Source of the DNA: Cyanobacteria bacterium CYA
GTDB lineage: Bacteria; Planctomycetota; Phycisphaerae; Phycisphaerales; UBA1924
Direction: 5' to 3'
Assembly (NCBI GenBank): GCA_008363215.1
Contig: RHKP01000003.1
Location: 124,001 to 188,000, forward strand
DNA: 64,000 nt
Below the pieces are notes generated by a model. The model saw nothing but the letters and a program-made list of their open reading frames with translations, was not told the DNA's origin and searched no databases. Both the position numbers and the translations under genes were made by a program. This document shows positions 25,262-33,565 of this stretch, one piece after another; the first letter of the stretch is position 1, and each line of letters begins with the position of its first letter.

Positions 25262-25840
25262 TTAGTGCACGACGGAGGTGACGTTCTCGATGGTCTTGAC
25301 CACGTCGCGCACCGGGAAGGGCTTTTTCAGGAACCCGTCGTACCCGGCCCCGCGCAGCCCCTGCGCCTGTCCGTCAGTGAGTTTCCCGCTCATGGCGATG
25401 ACGCGGGTCATCTGCATCTGGTCGCTCTCGCGGATCAGGGCCGCGAGGCTCTTGCCCTCGGCGTCGGAGATATGAATATCGAGTAGGACGACGTGGGGTC
25501 GGAAGCGTTCGCACTCCAGGCCGGCCTTGAAGGCGCTGGAGGCCGTGCGGATCTCGTAGTCGGTGGACTCACGCAGGGCGCGTTCGAGGGCGTCGACGAC
25601 CTCGGGCTGCCCATCGACGATCAGCACCCGGGTGTTCCCGTAGGAAAAGTCAGCCAGCGGGATCCCGTGGGCCTTCATGAACCGATGCAGTTCGGGCACG
25701 GGAATGCGACGGTCCTTGGATCCGGGGATGCGGTATCCCCCCAACTGCCCGGAATCGAACCATTTGGAGACCGTTCGGGGGGCGACGTTGCAGAGCTTCG
25801 CCACCTCGCCCGTCGTCAGCACGTCCTTCTCGAAAGGCAT
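25262..25840 (-). CDS. HTH (excisionase-type) - response regulator receiver fusion
   Basis: A 192-residue protein with reversed domain order. Residues 8-58 form a MerR/excisionase-like DNA-binding domain (TTGEVAKLCNVAPRTVSKWF). Residues 70-190 form a CheY-like receiver with phospho-acceptor Asp121 (VVLLDIHI), Ser151 and Lys172/173 (FLKKPFP). The N-terminal acidic pair is reduced to one Asp (Asp76, in IVDGQPEV). The likely role is phosphorylation-dependent DNA binding. ATG 25840 was chosen; open reading further upstream has no homology-like character. It is divergent from the HEAT-repeat gene across 405 bp. No histidine kinase is adjacent, so the partner is unknown. Confidence 0.85.
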   Translation of the reverse strand: MPFEKDVLTTGEVAKLCNVAPRTVSKWFDSGQLGGYRIPGSKDRRIPVPELHRFMKAHGIPLADFSYGNTRVLIVDGQPEVVDALERALRESTDYEIRTASSAFKAGLECERFRPHVVLLDIHISDAEGKSLAALIRESDQMQMTRVIAMSGKLTDGQAQGLRGAGYDGFLKKPFPVRDVVKTIENVTSVVH

Positions 25841-26245
25841 GAGCACACCCCTGTGAGACAGATCGGGATACTCGGTTCGCCGAGTCGCCGGACAGACGAT
25901 CGGCGAGCGGGAAGCCCGGCTTGACACATCCGCACAATCCGCAGGGAATGCCCAGTTGGCAGGGTCGCAAACGGGCATGGATTGCGGAAGCAAGCCCCAA
26001 GGATCGGGTGGAGCAATTCCGGGGGAGGCACGCGGAATGGGATCCGATCGGGTCAGTCCGCGAATCAATCAGCACGCTACCATGAGGACTCCCGCGGCTG
26101 GACGGCATCGGCGGGAAGTTGGTAGAGTGCCCCCCGTCCGGCTGTGGGGGCGACTCGGGGGGTGTTGCCGCCCGAATGCGGTGACTCTAGGAAGGGGTTC
26201 GGCGCGGAGCACTTCCGCCCGGGAGTTTGCATCGAGGAGACGCTC
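25841..26245. other. 405-bp divergent intergenic region
   Basis: It lies between the HTH-receiver gene (leftward) and the HEAT-repeat gene (rightward), so it should hold both promoters. A TTGACA occurs on the plus strand at about 25921 but no good -10 follows at 17 bp. A short GC hairpin (gccccc...gggggc) lies near 26130-26150. I see no gene. Confidence 0.4.
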
Positions 26246-28453
26246 GTGGCACGATCGAATGGCTGGTTGACCCGCATGACCGCGCTTGTCGCTCTTCAGG
26301 TGGCCGTCGGACTGGCGAGCCCCGTGTTCGCCCAGGCCGAGCCTGAGCAGACCAATGCGGAGTTGCTCGAAGACTTCGAGCACTTCATGCTCATCGCCAA
26401 CTACGAACTGGCTTCGGACGTGGGCGCCACGCTGATGAACCGCGGGCTGAGCCCGGTGGAGTTCGTGCAACTGGTCGAAGAGTCTCGCAACCTGCGCCGC
26501 TATGAGCAGGCGCTGGCACGGGCGATGAACGTAGCCGATCTGGAAGACCTGGCCGCGCTGATGGACCGCACCTATCGCCAGGGCAAACTCGACCGGGCCC
26601 GCGACCCGGCCGAGATCACCCGCAACATCCAACTGCTCAAGGGCACGCTCCGCCAGCAGCAGATCGCCCACGACCGGCTAGTGGCCGCCGGCGAGTATGC
26701 GCTGCCGCAGTTGCTTGACTCAGCCCTGCAGCGGCAGGATCCGGAACTGCGGGCCCGGGTGGTGGGCGTGATGCGCGATCTGGGCCGACAGTCGATCATC
26801 CCGCTGGTGACGGCCCTGCCGGTGCTGGATCCGGGTCGGCAGGAGATCATCGTGGACATTCTGGGGCAGATCCCGTATCGCACCAGTCTGCCCTTCCTGG
26901 TGGAGTTGTACAACCGCACGGACAGTCCGTCGCTCCGAAGCGCCATCGCCCGGGCCGTGCAGCGGCGCGAGGGCGAGGTGACGGCTCAGCCGGCCGACCT
27001 GTTCTTCGCTCTGGCCGAGGGCTACTACGACGAGCGGGTCGAACTGACCAGTTTCGCCGATGAGGACTTCCAGTTGCTGTGGAAGTATGACCCCGGACTG
27101 GGCCTGGTGATGGTGCCGGTGGTAAGCGAGGTGTTCCACGAGGCGATGGCCATGGACATGGCCGAGCGCTCGCTCAGGCACGATGCGTCGGATCGTGGGA
27201 CGCTGGCGTTGTGGCTGTCGGCGAATTTCTCGCGTGAGATCGATTCTCCGCCTGAGTATCAGAACCCGGCGTACCCGGATGATCGTCGCTCAGCGATGTA
27301 CTACGCGGTGGGTGCCGGTCCGATGGTCAGCCAGTTGGTGCTGGCAAGGGCGCTTGCGACCTCGGACACGCCGCTGGCCCGCCTGGCGATCGAGTCAATC
27401 GAAGAGACAGCGGGCAGCGACTCGCTCATTTCGCTGGGGGATTCGGCGCAGTCGAGCAGCCCGCTGCTCGACGCGCTGCGCTATCCCGACCGGCGGGTGC
27501 GCTACGAGGCGGCGCTGGCACTGGGCACTTCACAACCGGGTTCGAGTTTCGAGGGTGCCGCCCGTGTGGTGCCGACGCTGGCCAGCGCGGTGCGTGACGC
27601 TTCGGCCCGCAACGCGATCGTGCTGACCGGGAGCGACCGCGAGGAGTACGACCGGCTCCACACGCTTCTGACCGGACTGGGCTTCAAGGTGCTGCCCCCG
27701 GCGGACAACGGCCTGTCGGACATCGCCGGTCCGATCGCCGAGTCTCCGGCCATCGACGTGGTCATCACTTCCACCGGCGGGGCGCAAACCGCGCAGTTGA
27801 TCACGGCCATCCGTGCCGATGAGAAGTTGGCCGTTACACCGGTGCTGGCGCTGGTGAGCACGACCGATGAAGAACCTCTGCGTCGGCAGTACATGCGTGA
27901 CCGGCTGGTGGAGACGCGCAAGAACTCATTGCCCGACGACATGCTGACCAACGCGGTCGAGCAGGTGATCCTGGCCGGCTCGGGCGGGCTGATCACCCCG
28001 GCCGAAGCGACGTCCTATGCGACTCGGTCGCTGGCGGTGCTGCGTGACCTGGCGGTGAGCGGCAACCGGGTGCTCCCGGTGGGCGACGCGACCGGAAGCC
28101 TGATTGCCTCCCTGGGCGAGACGAGCGGACCGACGCGACTTCAGATCGCCGGAGTGCTTGCGCACATCGACCGGACCGACGCACAGAGTGCGTTGATGGA
28201 CGCGGCCGTCCGCGCCGCAGGCGATGAGCAACTGGCGCTCCTGACACAGGTGGCTTCGTCCGCCAAGCGTTATGGCAACAAACTTGCCGAACGGCAGATC
28301 CGCCGCCTGATCGAGTTGTCCGGTTCGGACGACCAGTCGCTGGCGACGACGGCGGCCGCGGTTATGGGGGCGCTCGAACTGCCCAACATGGATATTGTGC
28401 CGTTGCTGCTCGAGCACGGGCAGCCACCCTCGGCGACGGCCGATCGCCGCTGA
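26246..28453 (+). CDS. exported HEAT-repeat protein with degenerate receiver-like domain
   Basis: About 735 residues. The start is GTG 26246, with GAGGAG 7 nt upstream, giving a signal peptide that ends near SPVFAQA. Helical repeat units of the HEAT type occupy about residues 130-250 and recur near 370-440 and 580-720 (RRVRYEAALALGTS). Between them, about 455-560 has alternating strand-helix segments like a CheY receiver (NAIVLTGSDREEYDRLHTLL; AIDVVITSTGG; VTPVLALVST). It has no phospho-acceptor Asp at the expected spot. The function is unknown. A strong terminator follows the stop, so it ends its own transcript upstream of the pseudopilin cluster. Confidence 0.7.
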   Translation: MARSNGWLTRMTALVALQVAVGLASPVFAQAEPEQTNAELLEDFEHFMLIANYELASDVGATLMNRGLSPVEFVQLVEESRNLRRYEQALARAMNVADLEDLAALMDRTYRQGKLDRARDPAEITRNIQLLKGTLRQQQIAHDRLVAAGEYALPQLLDSALQRQDPELRARVVGVMRDLGRQSIIPLVTALPVLDPGRQEIIVDILGQIPYRTSLPFLVELYNRTDSPSLRSAIARAVQRREGEVTAQPADLFFALAEGYYDERVELTSFADEDFQLLWKYDPGLGLVMVPVVSEVFHEAMAMDMAERSLRHDASDRGTLALWLSANFSREIDSPPEYQNPAYPDDRRSAMYYAVGAGPMVSQLVLARALATSDTPLARLAIESIEETAGSDSLISLGDSAQSSSPLLDALRYPDRRVRYEAALALGTSQPGSSFEGAARVVPTLASAVRDASARNAIVLTGSDREEYDRLHTLLTGLGFKVLPPADNGLSDIAGPIAESPAIDVVITSTGGAQTAQLITAIRADEKLAVTPVLALVSTTDEEPLRRQYMRDRLVETRKNSLPDDMLTNAVEQVILAGSGGLITPAEATSYATRSLAVLRDLAVSGNRVLPVGDATGSLIASLGETSGPTRLQIAGVLAHIDRTDAQSALMDAAVRAAGDEQLALLTQVASSAKRYGNKLAERQIRRLIELSGSDDQSLATTAAAVMGALELPNMDIVPLLLEHGQPPSATADRR

Positions 28454-28477
28454 ACGAGTTCCGCACGGAAGATTGAA

Positions 28478-28515
28478 CAACGCACATCTAAGGGGTGTGC
28501 GTTGATTTCTTTTTG
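28478..28515 (+). terminator. rho-independent terminator after HEAT-repeat gene
   Basis: A perfect 9-bp stem, CAACGCACA (28478-28486) and TGTGCGTTG (28496-28504), with a 9-nt loop, is followed by atttcttttt. Confidence 0.85.
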
Positions 28516-28806
28516 TCCGGTGGTCGCCGGTGAAGGTCCGTAAAGAGGATCTGGTACGGCGTCCGGTGGCATGTGGAGGCTTGCCGGCCCGGTGCAGGCG
28601 TCACAAGCGGGCGCTGAAGCGAGCACGAGATCATGTGCAAGTCATCCCCCGGGGTGGCAGAGTCGATGTTTCCATTGCGTCGATGGCATCATCGCCGAGG
28701 CGCCGTCCGGGCACGGAGGAGAGGTCCGGACGTCAGGAGGAATCAACGGGTCCCGCCGGGTGGAGGTAGGCCCGACTGACCGCTTTCAGCTGAAGGAGTG
28801 ACCAGT
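28516..28806. other. leader region of the pseudopilin cluster
   Basis: 290 bp between the terminator and the first pseudopilin gene. It must hold that gene's promoter, but I see no convincing sigma-70 or sigma-54 site. The end carries a good ribosome-binding site (AAGGAG at 28793-28798). No gene is supported. Confidence 0.4.
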
Positions 28807-29247
28807 ATGAGCATGAATCGAACGTCCCGTCGGAAGAGCGGCTTTACGCTCGTCGAAATCCTGATCGTCGTTGTGATCCTCGGCATTCTCGCCGCGATCG
28901 TCGTCCCGCAGTTCACCAACGCGGCCAACGACGCGCGTGCGGGCAACCTGCAGTCGCAGATCAAGACGATCGAGAATCAGATCGAACTGTTCCGCGCCCG
29001 CACGGGCGCCTACCCGACGCTGGCCGAACTCCAGGCCGCGCCGACGGACGCCACTCGGGGTACGTCGTTCGGCGTGATGGTTGATAACGACTACCTGAAG
29101 AGCTCGCCGACCAACCCGGTGAACAGCAGCCAGAGCGTCGCCGCTGCCGCCGCCGCGGACGTCGGCTGGGTCTGGGATGCGGCCACGGGCGCCTTCGGTG
29201 CCTCGTACTTTGACGAGGGTACCGGCACGATTACGACCACTCCGTAA
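28807..29247 (+). CDS. type II secretion major pseudopilin (GspG-like)
   Basis: A 146-residue prepilin. A basic leader ends at SRRKSG, followed by the class III signal FTLVEILIVVVILGILAAI; cleavage is expected between Gly and Phe, with Glu at mature position 5. The C-terminal domain (IKTIENQIELFRARTGAYPT, NDYLKSSPTNPVNS) matches GspG-type pseudopilins, with an Ala-rich insert (SVAAAAAADVGW). ATG 28807 sits 8 nt after AAGGAG. A hairpin with T run follows, so it may be made in excess over the downstream genes, as fits a major pilin. Confidence 0.88.
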   Translation: MSMNRTSRRKSGFTLVEILIVVVILGILAAIVVPQFTNAANDARAGNLQSQIKTIENQIELFRARTGAYPTLAELQAAPTDATRGTSFGVMVDNDYLKSSPTNPVNSSQSVAAAAAADVGWVWDAATGAFGASYFDEGTGTITTTP

Positions 29248-29298
29248 TCCCCGGCACACCCGTTACGACGGGTACACCAGTTCCATGTTCTCCAGGCG

Positions 29299-29330
29299 GC
29301 CGATCCCTCACGGGATCGGTCGTCGTTTTA
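29299..29330 (+). terminator. terminator or attenuator after first pseudopilin
   Basis: The stem GCCGATCCC (29299-29307) pairs with GGGATCGGT (29312-29320), loop tcac, followed by cgtcgtttta. It may partly stop transcription between the two pseudopilin genes. Confidence 0.6.
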
Positions 29331-29373
29331 TCCCCGGCTCAGGTGGTCAGTCTGATCGACCGATCTGATCGGC

Positions 29374-29832
29374 ATGACGACTCGCCTGCTGCCAACGTTC
29401 GGACTGCGCCGGGCTGTTCGGCGCGGATTCACGCTAGTTGAAGTGCTCGTGGTGGTGATCGTGCTGGGCATCCTGGCGGCGTTGGTGATGCCGCACTTTG
29501 TCGGTGCGGTCGAGGATGCGTCGATCCAGACGGCCCGCCACGAACTGTACAAGTTGCGCCGTGCCATTGAGGTGTACACGATCACGAACAACAACGAACT
29601 GCCTGATGTCACGGAAGGCGACGGGACATGGGGGGCTCTGACGTCCGGAAACCAGTATTTGAAAAGCGCCCCGGTAAATCCCCATGTGGGAGGAGCCAAC
29701 TCCGGCGTTATCGTGTTCGGCGGAGGACCGGATGCCAACTACCAGACTGGATACGGGTGGATTTTCAACCCGGCGTCAGGTGAAGTCTGGGCCGGCGGTT
29801 TCGATGGAAACGACGTGCCCTGGCCTCGCTGA
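29374..29832 (+). CDS. type II secretion/type IV pseudopilin
   Basis: A 152-residue prepilin with leader RRAVRRG and mature start FTLVEVLVVVIVLGILAALV (Glu5 present). The body (TARHELYKLRRAIEVYTITN, NQYLKSAPVNPHVGG) is close in plan to the GspG-like protein upstream. It ends with a Gly/Trp-rich GYGWIFNPASGEVWAGGFDG. It is probably a second GspG-type subunit. It lies 44 bp before the GspH-like gene and is likely in the same transcript. Confidence 0.85.
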   Translation: MTTRLLPTFGLRRAVRRGFTLVEVLVVVIVLGILAALVMPHFVGAVEDASIQTARHELYKLRRAIEVYTITNNNELPDVTEGDGTWGALTSGNQYLKSAPVNPHVGGANSGVIVFGGGPDANYQTGYGWIFNPASGEVWAGGFDGNDVPWPR

Positions 29833-29875
29833 TCGTCGTTCCGTGTCCGCACCTGATTGCCCGTCCGGAGGGAGC

Positions 29876-30442
29876 ATGCGTTCTTTCAACCGCGATTCGT
29901 TCCGCGCCGCCCGCGGGTACACACTGGTCGAGGTGCTGGTCGTGGTAACCATACTCGGCGTGGCGGGGATGATGGTCGTGCCCACGTTGGGGCAGACCGA
30001 CGTATTGCGCGTGCAGGGGGCGGTGCGTGCCTTGGTAGCCGACCTGACCTTTGCCCAGGCCGACGCTCTGGCCTACCAGGAGGAACGCGCAATCGTGTTT
30101 GACGTCGACGAAAACGCGTACACGCTGGTGGCGGTGTTTGACGGGCTGGTCGACCCGGCCGCCAACGCCCTGTTTGACCCACGCGGGCCGGGCCAGCAGT
30201 ACATCGTCGACCTGGACGACCCCGTGTTCGGCAACGCCCAGATCGCTTCGCCCGAGTTTGACGGGGATGCCGTCCTGATCTTCGACGAACTGGGCGGACC
30301 CGTGCTCTCACCCGGCTCGGACATGCCCGGATCGACGGGCAGCGTCGAGATCGTCGGCGTCTCGTCGCGCCTGCGAATTACGGTCGAGGCATTCACCGGG
30401 CACGTCACCGTGGCTGAGATTCCGCCCGACGACGGGGAGTAA
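29876..30442 (+). CDS. minor pseudopilin (GspH/FimT-like)
   Basis: A 188-residue prepilin: basic leader (NRDSFRAARG), then YTLVEVLVVVTILGVAGMMV with Tyr instead of Phe at +1 and Glu5 kept. The following ALVADLTFAQADALAYQEE and GFP-like beta-rich body match GspH/FimT proteins. ATG 29876 has GGAGGGAG directly upstream, and the longer open frame is rejected. GspH-type minor pilins sit at the pseudopilus tip or modulate its assembly. Confidence 0.8.
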   Translation: MRSFNRDSFRAARGYTLVEVLVVVTILGVAGMMVVPTLGQTDVLRVQGAVRALVADLTFAQADALAYQEERAIVFDVDENAYTLVAVFDGLVDPAANALFDPRGPGQQYIVDLDDPVFGNAQIASPEFDGDAVLIFDELGGPVLSPGSDMPGSTGSVEIVGVSSRLRITVEAFTGHVTVAEIPPDDGE

Positions 30443-30477
30443 GAACCAGAGTGACTTGAGTCCAAAGGCGGCAACAC

Positions 30478-30684
30478 ATGAAGACGCGCGGCAAGAACAC
30501 CTGGACGCTCAAGACCAACCTGCTCGCCCTGACGGCAGTGGCCGGACTGCTGATCTGGGCCAAACTCAGGCTGGTGACCAACTTCCCGCGCACCGTGCTG
30601 GCCGATCCTGAGCAGCGCGAGGTGGAGGAGCCCGGCGAGGACACCTCTGCCCCACACCCTGCGGTCGATCCCGAAAACGAGTGA
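30478..30684 (+). CDS. small membrane protein of the secretion cluster
   Basis: 68 residues: a basic N-terminus, one membrane helix (TNLLALTAVAGLLIWAKL), and an acidic Pro/Glu-rich tail. It lies 35 bp after the GspH-like gene and just before a strong terminator, so it is the last gene of that unit. No family is recognised. Its size and topology recall small bitopic accessory proteins, but any role in secretion is inferred from position only. Confidence 0.55.
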   Translation: MKTRGKNTWTLKTNLLALTAVAGLLIWAKLRLVTNFPRTVLADPEQREVEEPGEDTSAPHPAVDPENE

Positions 30685-30732
30685 TCGGTCCGTGGTATCG
30701 GACGCGCCAAGTTGATACGTGCCTGCAATCAA

Positions 30733-30760
30733 GCCCCGCTCGGTGCGGGGCTTTTTTGTC
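30733..30760 (+). terminator. strong rho-independent terminator
   Basis: The stem AAGCCCCGC (30733-30741) pairs perfectly with GCGGGGCTT (30747-30755), loop tcggt, and the T run spans 30754-30759. It ends the pseudopilin transcript and separates it from the secretin gene. Confidence 0.92.
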
Positions 30761-30978
30761 ACCTGGGCCCGTTCTGCCCCGGCAGAACCTGCGCGGATAC
30801 CGGTCCCGGTCGTTGCAACCGTCAAGCAACTGGCCAGATGGGATAGACAGCCCAAAGTTCCCATCCCCGGCGGACGACGAATCCCTCGCGATTGTTCCGT
30901 TCGGTCAAGAGGCATTGAGCCGCGAGGCGTTCCCGGTCTTCTCCGCTCGCCGACGGCTCCACGCATGAGGGCTCAGAG

Positions 30979-33507
30979 ATGTTGGATCGTCTGCAGACTG
31001 TCACCACCCGCCCAATCGTTCCTGTCACGGGCCGGCGCATGAGCGTTCTGATCGGCATCCTGACCTGCATCGCGGGGACGCCGTTCGGGCTTGCTCAGGA
31101 CGCCGGGCTGAGTGACCTTCAGCAGGAGTTGCTCGACGAGTTCGGCGACCCGACCACGGGCGACGTGCGCCCCCAGCCTGATGCCAAGCCGTCCGAGCCG
31201 GTGGACCTGTCCTACCTCGAGGACAAGGTCAAAGTCAACGAGTATGACATCGTTGACCTGCACGTGAACAACGAGGATCTGGGCAACGTGCTCCAGTTGC
31301 TCAGCCTCCAGAGCCAGCGCAACATCGTGGCCTCCAACAACGTGAGCGCCACCGTCACCGCCGACCTTTACGGCGTCACCTTCAAAGAAGCCCTGGACGC
31401 CATCCTGCATGTCAACGGCTTCGGGTACGAGGAGAAGGGCAACTTCATCTACGTCTACACGGCCGAGGAACTGCTGAGGATCACCGAGCAGGGGCGTACT
31501 CGCGTCACCTCGACGATCAACCTCGACTATCTGAGCGCCGCCGACGCAGCCGCATTCGTCCAGCCGCTGCTCAGCCCCGACGGCAAGATCACGGCCAATG
31601 CGCAGACCGCTTCGTTCTCCATCGGGCAGAACGCCCCGGTGGGCGCCGACGAATACGCCCTTTCGGCTCTGCTGGTGGTGTTTGACTACGAAGTGAACGT
31701 GCAGCAGATTCGCGACCTGATCGAACTGCTGGATACCAAGCCCGTGCAGGTGCTGGTCGAGGCGACGATTCTCCAGACCAGCCTGAATGAGAACAACGCC
31801 TTCGGTGTGGATTTCTCCATCATCAACAACATGGACTTCGAGGACTTCGTGGGCGCGGGCCCTCTGGGCGTGGTTGACAGCCTGATTTCCGGCGTGGGCA
31901 ATACCATGTCGGGCGGGGCCAAGACGCCTACCACGGTGCCGATCCACGGCAACGGCTCGGGCATCAACACCAACGTGGGCAACGTCGCCGACGCCGGCGG
32001 GCTCAAGGCGGGCATCGTCAATGAAGACGTGGCCGTCTTCCTCCGCCTGCTCGACGAGGTCACCGACGTCACGGTGGTGAGCAATCCGAAGATCCTCACG
32101 CTCAACCGCATGCCGGCCCGGGTGCTCGTCGGTACCAAGGTCGGGTACCTGAACACCACCAGCACCGAGACCGCGACCACCCAGACGGTCGAGTTCCTCG
32201 ACACCGGTACGCAACTCAACCTGCGTCCGTTCGTGTCGGCCGACGGGCTGATCCGGATGGAACTCAAACCGCAGGTGTCAAGTTTCCGCCTGCGTGACGC
32301 CACCGACGCCACCGGTGCGACCGTCACCATCCCCGACGAAGACACCAGCGAACTGACCACCAACGTGATGGTGCGCGACGGACAGACCATCGTCCTGGGC
32401 GGCTTGTTCACCGAAACGACCACCGCCAACCGTCGCCAGGTGCCCGGACTGGGCGACCTGCCGGTCATCGGCAACGCCTTCCGCGGGCGCGACGACGAGA
32501 CGCGACGCAGTGAAATCATCTTCATGATCACGCCGTCGATCGTGAACGACACGCAGATGGCCGAAGCCGGCGACCGCGCCATGGACCATGTCGCCGGAGC
32601 ACGGACTGGCGCCCGCCAGGGCACGCTGATCTGGGGGCGTGACCGCCGCGTCGGGCAGTTGCTCATCGCCGCCAAGAAGGCCGCCGAGTCGGGAGACCGC
32701 GAACTGGCGCTCTTCAAGGTTCGCAACGCCCTGAGTCTCCAGCCGCAGAACATCGAAGCCAGGCGCATGCTCGATCAGTTGAGCGAACCGAATATCTACC
32801 CCAGCGGCAGCATGCTCGAGGACGTGTTCAATCACGAACTCGATCTGCCGCAGGCTTCGAGCAGCAACTCGACCTTCACGTTCGGCTCCAACGTCCGCGT
32901 CACGGCCGATACCGGCGTGCCGGGCGTCTCGACCACTGACTGGCTCCTTGCCGACGAGGCGCCTGACACGACCACGGCCGAGTATAACGCCCGCTACTCG
33001 GCTGCTCCGTCTCCCAGCACCAACGAGCAGGGCTACACGCCTCTGACGACAGAGGAGATCGTGCTGCGTCAGCAGTCGACGCAGGTCTACGGGCCCGAGG
33101 CGGTGTGGCTGCCTGGCGAGGCCATGTGGGCGCCGGCCGAGGGTGAACAGTTCGACTCGTTCGACAATGCTCAAACCGAGTCATTCAGTGACACCGCAGA
33201 CATGAGCCTCGCGCAACCGGAGTTTGACGAGTTCGCCGCTGTCGAGCCGACCGAAGAAGTGCCAACCGACTCGACTTCGCCGGCGTCGGCCGACCCCGAG
33301 TCCGGCGAAGCCAACGTCGACTCGACGTACTTTGACGACTGGGGCACGAACCCCTTTGCCAACGCCGACGAGATCCCGGTGTTCTTCCCGATGCACGGCG
33401 GGCTGGTGTGGATCGCGATTCCCCGCGGCATGTTCGACATGAACGATCTGGACAGCGCCTTCCCCGATTCGACCTTCACCAACGTGCCGACGGACTCGAA
33501 CGACTGA
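30979..33507 (+). CDS. secretin (GspD/PilQ family) with long C-terminal extension
   Basis: An 842-residue outer-membrane secretin. A signal peptide ends near GLAQ (about residue 40). An N-domain follows at about 77-165 (VNNEDLGNVLQLLSLQ; VTFKEALDAILHVNGFGY). The secretin core is about 245-545, with the signature VPGLGDLPVIGNAFRG near 488 and EIIFMITPSIV. After it comes a TPR-like helical pair (about 555-604, AAESGDRELALFKVRNALSL), then some 240 acidic, Ser/Thr-rich residues ending in VFFPMHGGLVWIAIPRGMFD. Such a tail is not usual in GspD or PilQ. ATG 30979 is used; an internal ATG at 31039 is also possible. Confidence 0.88.
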   Translation: MLDRLQTVTTRPIVPVTGRRMSVLIGILTCIAGTPFGLAQDAGLSDLQQELLDEFGDPTTGDVRPQPDAKPSEPVDLSYLEDKVKVNEYDIVDLHVNNEDLGNVLQLLSLQSQRNIVASNNVSATVTADLYGVTFKEALDAILHVNGFGYEEKGNFIYVYTAEELLRITEQGRTRVTSTINLDYLSAADAAAFVQPLLSPDGKITANAQTASFSIGQNAPVGADEYALSALLVVFDYEVNVQQIRDLIELLDTKPVQVLVEATILQTSLNENNAFGVDFSIINNMDFEDFVGAGPLGVVDSLISGVGNTMSGGAKTPTTVPIHGNGSGINTNVGNVADAGGLKAGIVNEDVAVFLRLLDEVTDVTVVSNPKILTLNRMPARVLVGTKVGYLNTTSTETATTQTVEFLDTGTQLNLRPFVSADGLIRMELKPQVSSFRLRDATDATGATVTIPDEDTSELTTNVMVRDGQTIVLGGLFTETTTANRRQVPGLGDLPVIGNAFRGRDDETRRSEIIFMITPSIVNDTQMAEAGDRAMDHVAGARTGARQGTLIWGRDRRVGQLLIAAKKAAESGDRELALFKVRNALSLQPQNIEARRMLDQLSEPNIYPSGSMLEDVFNHELDLPQASSSNSTFTFGSNVRVTADTGVPGVSTTDWLLADEAPDTTTAEYNARYSAAPSPSTNEQGYTPLTTEEIVLRQQSTQVYGPEAVWLPGEAMWAPAEGEQFDSFDNAQTESFSDTADMSLAQPEFDEFAAVEPTEEVPTDSTSPASADPESGEANVDSTYFDDWGTNPFANADEIPVFFPMHGGLVWIAIPRGMFDMNDLDSAFPDSTFTNVPTDSND

Positions 33508-33565
33508 CTTTCACCGCGCGGGGCGCCACCGCACCTCGCGCGGCTTTCACATCCGGAGAACAGAC

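Noticed and set aside
25056..25265. Possible 69-residue gene before the HTH-receiver gene
   Set aside because: Low-complexity Arg/Pro/Ala content, no ribosome-binding site, and it contains the hairpin at 25203-25237.
28567..28585. Sigma-54 promoter-like TGGCATG...TTGCC upstream of the pseudopilin gene
   Set aside because: The GG to GC spacing is 13 bp instead of the required 10.
30719..31042. Possible 107-residue gene between the terminator and the secretin
   Set aside because: It begins inside the terminator hairpin and overlaps the secretin start in another frame; no domain is visible.
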